Source of the DNA: Psychrobacter sp. UBA3962
GTDB taxonomy: Bacteria > Pseudomonadota > Gammaproteobacteria > Pseudomonadales > Moraxellaceae
Direction: 5' to 3'
Assembly: GCF_002385225.1 (NCBI RefSeq)
Contig: NZ_DGDC01000027.1
Coordinates: 1-34,862 of the forward strand
DNA: 34,862 bases
Part shown: piece after piece, positions 31,445 through 34,862 of the stretch
Layout: every line of letters begins with the position of its first letter
Numbering within the stretch: position 1 is the stretch's first letter
Made by a program: the position numbers and the translations under genes
The notes under the pieces: generated by a model
Seen by the model: only the letters and a program-made list of their open reading frames with translations
Told to the model about the DNA's origin: nothing
Databases searched by the model: none

Positions 31445-33334
31445 TTAAACCGTAATCTCAGCAAGATCTCCCTTACTCTCTAGCCAGGTTTTACGATCAG
31501 CGGCTCTTTTCTTCGCCAACAACATATCCATAACACTGTTGGTCAACTGCATATCATCCATATCCAGTTGCACCAATCTACGGGTGTCTGGATTCATAGT
31601 GGTTTCACGCAGCTGCTCGGCACTCATCTCACCCAACCCTTTAAATCGAGTAATCTGTGGTTTTTTATTGCCAGGCACCTTACTTAATATATGCTCAAGC
31701 TCACTTTCATCAAGTGCATAGTGAACTTCTTTGCCTATATCAATCCTATATAAGGGCGGCATCGCTACAAACAAGTGACCTGCATCAACTAATGCTGGGA
31801 AATGTTTAACAAATAGGGCACAAATTAAGGTCGCAATATGCAGACCATCAGAATCGGCATCGGCCAAAATACAAATCTTGTCGTAACGCAGCTCTGACAA
31901 ATCATCGGAGGCGGGATCTACCCCAATAGCAATAGCGATGTCATGAATCTCACGGCTTGAAAGCACGGTATCAGGGGAGACTTCCCAAGTATTCAGAATC
32001 TTACCACGCAGGGGCAAAATAGCCTGAAAATGACGATCACGGGCCTGTTTGGCACTCCCACCGGCTGAGTCACCCTCTACCAAAAACAACTCAGCCCCTT
32101 CTCTTACGCCGCCTCGGCAATCCGCTAATTTACCTGGCAATGCTGGGCCTTGAGTAATCTTTTTACGAGCCACTTTTTTAGCTGACTTCAAACGTTTGCC
32201 AGCCTTAGAGATGGCTAATTCTGCAATTTGTGCGCCTAATTCAGCGTGTTGGTTTAACCACAAGCTAAAGGCATCCTTGGCTTGTGCCTGTACTGCCCCT
32301 GCCGCCTCTCGACTCGATAGACGCTCTTTGGTCTGACCTGAAAACTGAGGCTCTGAGAACTTAAGAGATAAAATATAGTTCACCCCATCCCAGACATCTT
32401 CTCCGGTTAGTTTTACATTACGGGGCAGTAAATTGTGAATTTCACAGAACTCACGTAAGGCTTCTAAAATACCGGTTCGGAGGCCATTAACATGAGTCCC
32501 TCCTTGGGCCGTAGGAATCAGGTTAACGTAGCTTTCTTGAATAGGGTTGCCCCCTTCAGGTAGCCATGATAAGGCAAAAGTAACCCCAGAACGCTCTCCT
32601 TCTTTGGCCTCATAAGAGAAATAAAACGGCTCAGGCGGTAGGGTCTCTAACCCATCAAGTTGCTCATTAAGATATTCAACCACGCCATCGGTAAACTGCC
32701 AGACTACTTTGTCTTTATTGGCTTCATCATAAAACTCTATCGTTAGACCGGCTGCTAACACCGCTTTTGCCTTCAAGTTATGCTTAAGCTGTTTGACGCT
32801 AAATTTAGGGGTGTCAAAAAAGGTCTCATCAATCCAAAAACGAACCTTGGTTCCTTTTTTGCGCTTGTTAGAGCTCACTGATTCGACTAATTTGGTGACA
32901 GGCACCCCATTTTCAAAGGCAATATCGTACTGGGTGCCATCACGCCAAACGGTAACTTCAACTCGTTTTGATAGGGCGTTAACTACGGAAATACCCACCC
33001 CATGTAATCCGCCAGAAACCTGATAATTACTGGTGTTAAACTTACCGCCAGCATGTAGCCGGGTTAAAATAATCTCAATACCCGTTTGTTTAAACTCAGG
33101 ATGAATATCTGTGGGCATTCCGCGTCCATCATCTTCTACTGACAATGAACCATCCTCATGCAGTTGCACCTTGATCGTTTTAGCATGACCCGCTAAAGCC
33201 TCGTCCACTGAGTTGTCTATCACCTCTTGTGCCAAGTGATTAGGACGGGTGGTATCGGTGTACATACCAGGACGGCGACGTACCGGCTCAAGACCTTCTA
33301 AAACTTCAAGCGACTGTGCTGTGTAATTACTCAC
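31445..33334 (-). CDS. parE: DNA topoisomerase IV subunit B
   Basis: ParE is the ATPase subunit of topoisomerase IV, which decatenates daughter chromosomes together with ParC. The 629-residue protein has the GHKL ATPase motifs VIDNSVDEALAGHA, EDDGRGMPTDIHPE and GGLHGVGISVVNALS, the QTK loop (FSGQTKERLSS), and the Toprim region with LVEGDSAGGSAKQARDR, PLRGKILN and ILADADSDGLHIATL. The length is that of ParE, not the roughly 800 of GyrB. Translation starts at GTG 33334, with AAAGGATATTATT in front. The neighbour yqiA directly upstream is the same arrangement as in E. coli. parC is not in this window. Identity firm. Confidence 0.95.
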   Translation of the reverse strand: MSNYTAQSLEVLEGLEPVRRRPGMYTDTTRPNHLAQEVIDNSVDEALAGHAKTIKVQLHEDGSLSVEDDGRGMPTDIHPEFKQTGIEIILTRLHAGGKFNTSNYQVSGGLHGVGISVVNALSKRVEVTVWRDGTQYDIAFENGVPVTKLVESVSSNKRKKGTKVRFWIDETFFDTPKFSVKQLKHNLKAKAVLAAGLTIEFYDEANKDKVVWQFTDGVVEYLNEQLDGLETLPPEPFYFSYEAKEGERSGVTFALSWLPEGGNPIQESYVNLIPTAQGGTHVNGLRTGILEALREFCEIHNLLPRNVKLTGEDVWDGVNYILSLKFSEPQFSGQTKERLSSREAAGAVQAQAKDAFSLWLNQHAELGAQIAELAISKAGKRLKSAKKVARKKITQGPALPGKLADCRGGVREGAELFLVEGDSAGGSAKQARDRHFQAILPLRGKILNTWEVSPDTVLSSREIHDIAIAIGVDPASDDLSELRYDKICILADADSDGLHIATLICALFVKHFPALVDAGHLFVAMPPLYRIDIGKEVHYALDESELEHILSKVPGNKKPQITRFKGLGEMSAEQLRETTMNPDTRRLVQLDMDDMQLTNSVMDMLLAKKRAADRKTWLESKGDLAEITV

Positions 33335-33463
33335 AATAATATCCTTTGCTTAATTAAGCTTTTAATTATGAGCCATATTATAACTAATATCGGAATGCAT
33401 AGGGGATTAGCAAACGTATTAACGACAGCAAGTGACGTAAAGAAAATCAGTTAGTAACACTGG

Positions 33464-34090
33464 TTAGCCCTGAGACAATAGACGCTTCATAATCAGGGGT
33501 AGTTGTTGCTCAAAATCGGTCATACGATGGTCACCTCCAAATTGTAAAGCCACCTCTACCCCTCGAGGCTGATAAAAATCAGCAGCTACTTTTGGATCTA
33601 GTAACTCATCTCCTTGTTTAATTACTGCAAATACCTTCTCGGGATAAGTTATCTGCTGCAATTTATGAGCGGCAAACCAATCTAAGTCCTGCAAGGTCAT
33701 TGCCCAGCCCCCAGTGGTTCGATAAATCACTGGAGAAGCACCATCGTCACAAGCGATAGTATCGATCACTTGGTCATCAACGAAGCGCTGTAAGCTAATA
33801 TGAGGCTGGGTGCTGGGGTTTAGCAACACAGCAGGGCAACCGGTCTCATTACTCACTAGACTAGCAAAATAGCCACCTAAAGAGCTGCCCATTATTACCA
33901 CCTTATCATTTGCCCTCTGCCCTTGCTGTACCAATACACACAGTCGATCAAACACCTTATTAGGGGCTTCATTCAAATCCGGTCTGATAACTTCAACATC
34001 AGGATGATGAGCTTTGCAATATTTCTCGAGCAAAACACCTTTTACCGAATTTGCTGTGCTATCAAGACCATGAACATATATTATTCTCAT
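33464..34090 (-). CDS. yqiA: YqiA/YcfP-type esterase
   Basis: A 208-residue alpha/beta hydrolase of the YqiA (UPF0227-like) family. It begins MRIIYVHGLDSTANSVKG, typical of the group, carries the nucleophile elbow GSSLGG with Ser70, and has LLNPSTQPHISLQ and a late GGDHRM holding the probable catalytic His. E. coli YqiA has esterase activity on short acyl esters; the natural substrate is unknown. I start it at ATG 34090, six bases after AAAGGA; a TTG two codons earlier is unlikely. It lies just upstream of parE with 129 bases between, the gene order of E. coli, and is likely co-transcribed with it. Confidence 0.87.
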   Translation of the reverse strand: MRIIYVHGLDSTANSVKGVLLEKYCKAHHPDVEVIRPDLNEAPNKVFDRLCVLVQQGQRANDKVVIMGSSLGGYFASLVSNETGCPAVLLNPSTQPHISLQRFVDDQVIDTIACDDGASPVIYRTTGGWAMTLQDLDWFAAHKLQQITYPEKVFAVIKQGDELLDPKVAADFYQPRGVEVALQFGGDHRMTDFEQQLPLIMKRLLSQG

Positions 34091-34274
34091 TTCCAATCCT
34101 TTATTTTTAACGGTTTAAGCAAGATTATCACGAATGAAAGTGCGAAAGGAATCATGCTAAAATTGATTAAATCATAAAAGGTTATTCTACTATGGGCTAT
34201 GGACTGTAAATGAATGGCTAGCGGCTTAAGTCAGATCACTTATTTAGCTGTGATCTAGGGATGGTATAAAGCTA

Positions 34275-34550
34275 ATGTTTAATCAAATTGAGCTATTCGA
34301 AATCGATAACCCCTGTGTGGGGGTTTGCCAAAGTAATAAGAAGGGCTATTGCTTTGGCTGCTTACGTAGCCGTCAAGAGCGACAACTGTGGCTAAGAATG
34401 ACCAATGAAGAAAAACGAGAGGTTTTGAGGCTGATTGTAGGACGTCGGAAGCGGATCGAACAGATGCGTAGTCGTCAAAGGCAGCAAATGGAAATAGATT
34501 TTGAGGAAAATTTAGAGATAGACAGTTTGTTCAATAACTCGCCTCAGTAG
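34275..34550 (+). CDS. DUF1289 domain protein
   Basis: A 91-residue small protein with the DUF1289 pattern NPCVGVCQSNKKGYCFGC: four cysteines at residues 14, 18, 26 and 29, followed by an RSRQERQLWLRMTNEEKREVL helix typical of the family. The cysteines probably bind a metal, either zinc or an iron-sulfur centre; function unknown. The C-terminal half is a long Arg/Gln/Glu-rich helix. The ATG has no clear Shine-Dalgarno. It is divergent from yqiA and convergent with the rRNA operon, sharing the terminator at 34609. Confidence 0.85.
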   Translation: MFNQIELFEIDNPCVGVCQSNKKGYCFGCLRSRQERQLWLRMTNEEKREVLRLIVGRRKRIEQMRSRQRQQMEIDFEENLEIDSLFNNSPQ

Positions 34551-34608
34551 TAAACCAAAAAAATCTACAGCAACCTGACATTCGTTCTTTAAAATTGAAT
34601 GCAAAGGA

Positions 34609-34642
34609 AAAAGCCCCCGTAACTTAAGTTACGGGGGCTTTT
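34609..34642. terminator. Bidirectional terminator between DUF1289 gene and rRNA operon
   Basis: AAAAGCCCCCGTAACTT (34609-34625) and its exact inverse (34626-34642) make a perfect 34-base palindrome with a five-C/five-G core and A/T ends. It ends the rRNA operon transcript on the minus strand, 12 bases past the 5S gene, and the DUF1289 gene on the plus strand. Confidence 0.92.
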
Positions 34643-34654
34643 AGGGTATAGGGA

Positions 34655-34767
34655 GCTGACGATGACCTACTCTCACATGGGCGAACCACACTACCATTGG
34701 CGCAACGATGTTTCACTTCTGAGTTCGAGAAGGGATCAGGTGGTTCCATCGTGCTATTGTCGTCAGC
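34655..34767 (-). rRNA. rrf: 5S ribosomal RNA
   Basis: On the minus strand the sequence begins GCTGACGACAATAGCACGAT and closes GTAGGTCATCGTCAGC, with the ends GCTGACGA and TCGTCAGC forming the expected terminal helix. The inner parts include the conserved GATCCCTTCTCGAACTCAGA and AAACATCGTTGCGCC stretches of gammaproteobacterial 5S rRNA. The exact ends may differ by a few bases. It is the last gene of an rRNA operon whose 23S and 16S genes are to the right, outside the window. Confidence 0.95.
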
Positions 34768-34862
34768 AAAGGGGGTATAGATATGAGTTGTGTTAAGGAT
34801 TAACTTAACTTTGTTTGACTATTATATCAGAACCTGAATCACTATTATCAGGATGATATCGA
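34768..34862 (-). other. Spacer between 23S and 5S rRNA genes (partial)
   Basis: The 95 bases after the 5S gene run to the window edge and are AT-rich without a gene. They are most simply the transcribed spacer that precedes 5S, with the 23S gene beginning further right. No tRNA is visible in this part. Confidence 0.6.

Noticed and set aside
1..34862. Mobile elements, prophage, toxin-antitoxin or defence systems anywhere in the window.
   Set aside because: No transposase, integrase, recombinase, terminal repeats, restriction or abortive-infection proteins are recognisable; gene content looks like core chromosome.

Overview
The window looks like chromosomal DNA of a Psychrobacter-type gammaproteobacterium (Moraxellaceae). 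The evidence is a moderately AT-rich base composition, strong A-tract/T-tract hairpin terminators between most gene pairs, a gammaproteobacterial housekeeping gene set (tyrS, anmK, trxC, ahpF, rnr, prlC, ettA, corC, argA, yqiA-parE), and a close match to the ribosome hibernation factor Balon, which was first described from Psychrobacter urativorans. I assign the genus from protein recognition, not from a database search. I see no insertion sequence, prophage, integrase, CRISPR array or tRNA gene.

Layout. 1-3.3 kb: a DUF1653 gene and tyrS on the minus strand, divergent from anmK (cell-wall sugar recycling). 3.3-6.9 kb: trxC (minus), divergent from a SulP anion transporter followed by two tandem DUF442 (TIGR01244) phosphatase/sulfurtransferase-like genes. 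6.9-12 kb: ahpF (minus), then a YdcH-like small protein and RNase R (plus). 12-19 kb: an endonuclease/exonuclease/phosphatase-fold protein and the Balon homologue (both minus), oligopeptidase A with a translationally linked YheV-like zinc protein (plus), and the ABC-F translation throttle EttA (minus). 19-25 kb: a small GNAT protein, pterin carbinolamine dehydratase, a YdjM-like membrane protein, a DUF4105 membrane protein, overlapping corC and patatin-lipoprotein genes, and a secreted protein of unknown function. 25-31 kb: argA, an FKBP-type lipoprotein isomerase, a repeat-built MscS-like membrane protein, and a short-chain dehydrogenase homologue with a degraded active site. 31-34.9 kb: a probable yqiA-parE-acyltransferase operon (minus), a DUF1289 gene (plus), and the 5S rRNA end of an rRNA operon whose 23S and 16S genes lie beyond the right edge.

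How the genes relate. Most are independent one- or two-gene units. The clearest biological theme is control of the ribosome and RNA under stress: the Balon homologue (13120-14232), EttA (17151-18812) and RNase R (9584-11914) lie within about 9 kb, although they have separate terminators and are not one operon. A second theme is redox and sulfur: TrxC, SulP, the DUF442 pair and AhpF lie next to each other between 3.3 and 8.5 kb.

The most notable single item is the Balon-type hibernation factor. Less described items are the tandem DUF442 paralogues with different active-site loops, the SDR with missing catalytic residues, the five-repeat MscS-like protein without an obvious beta domain, and a possible 48-residue gene at 27800-27946.
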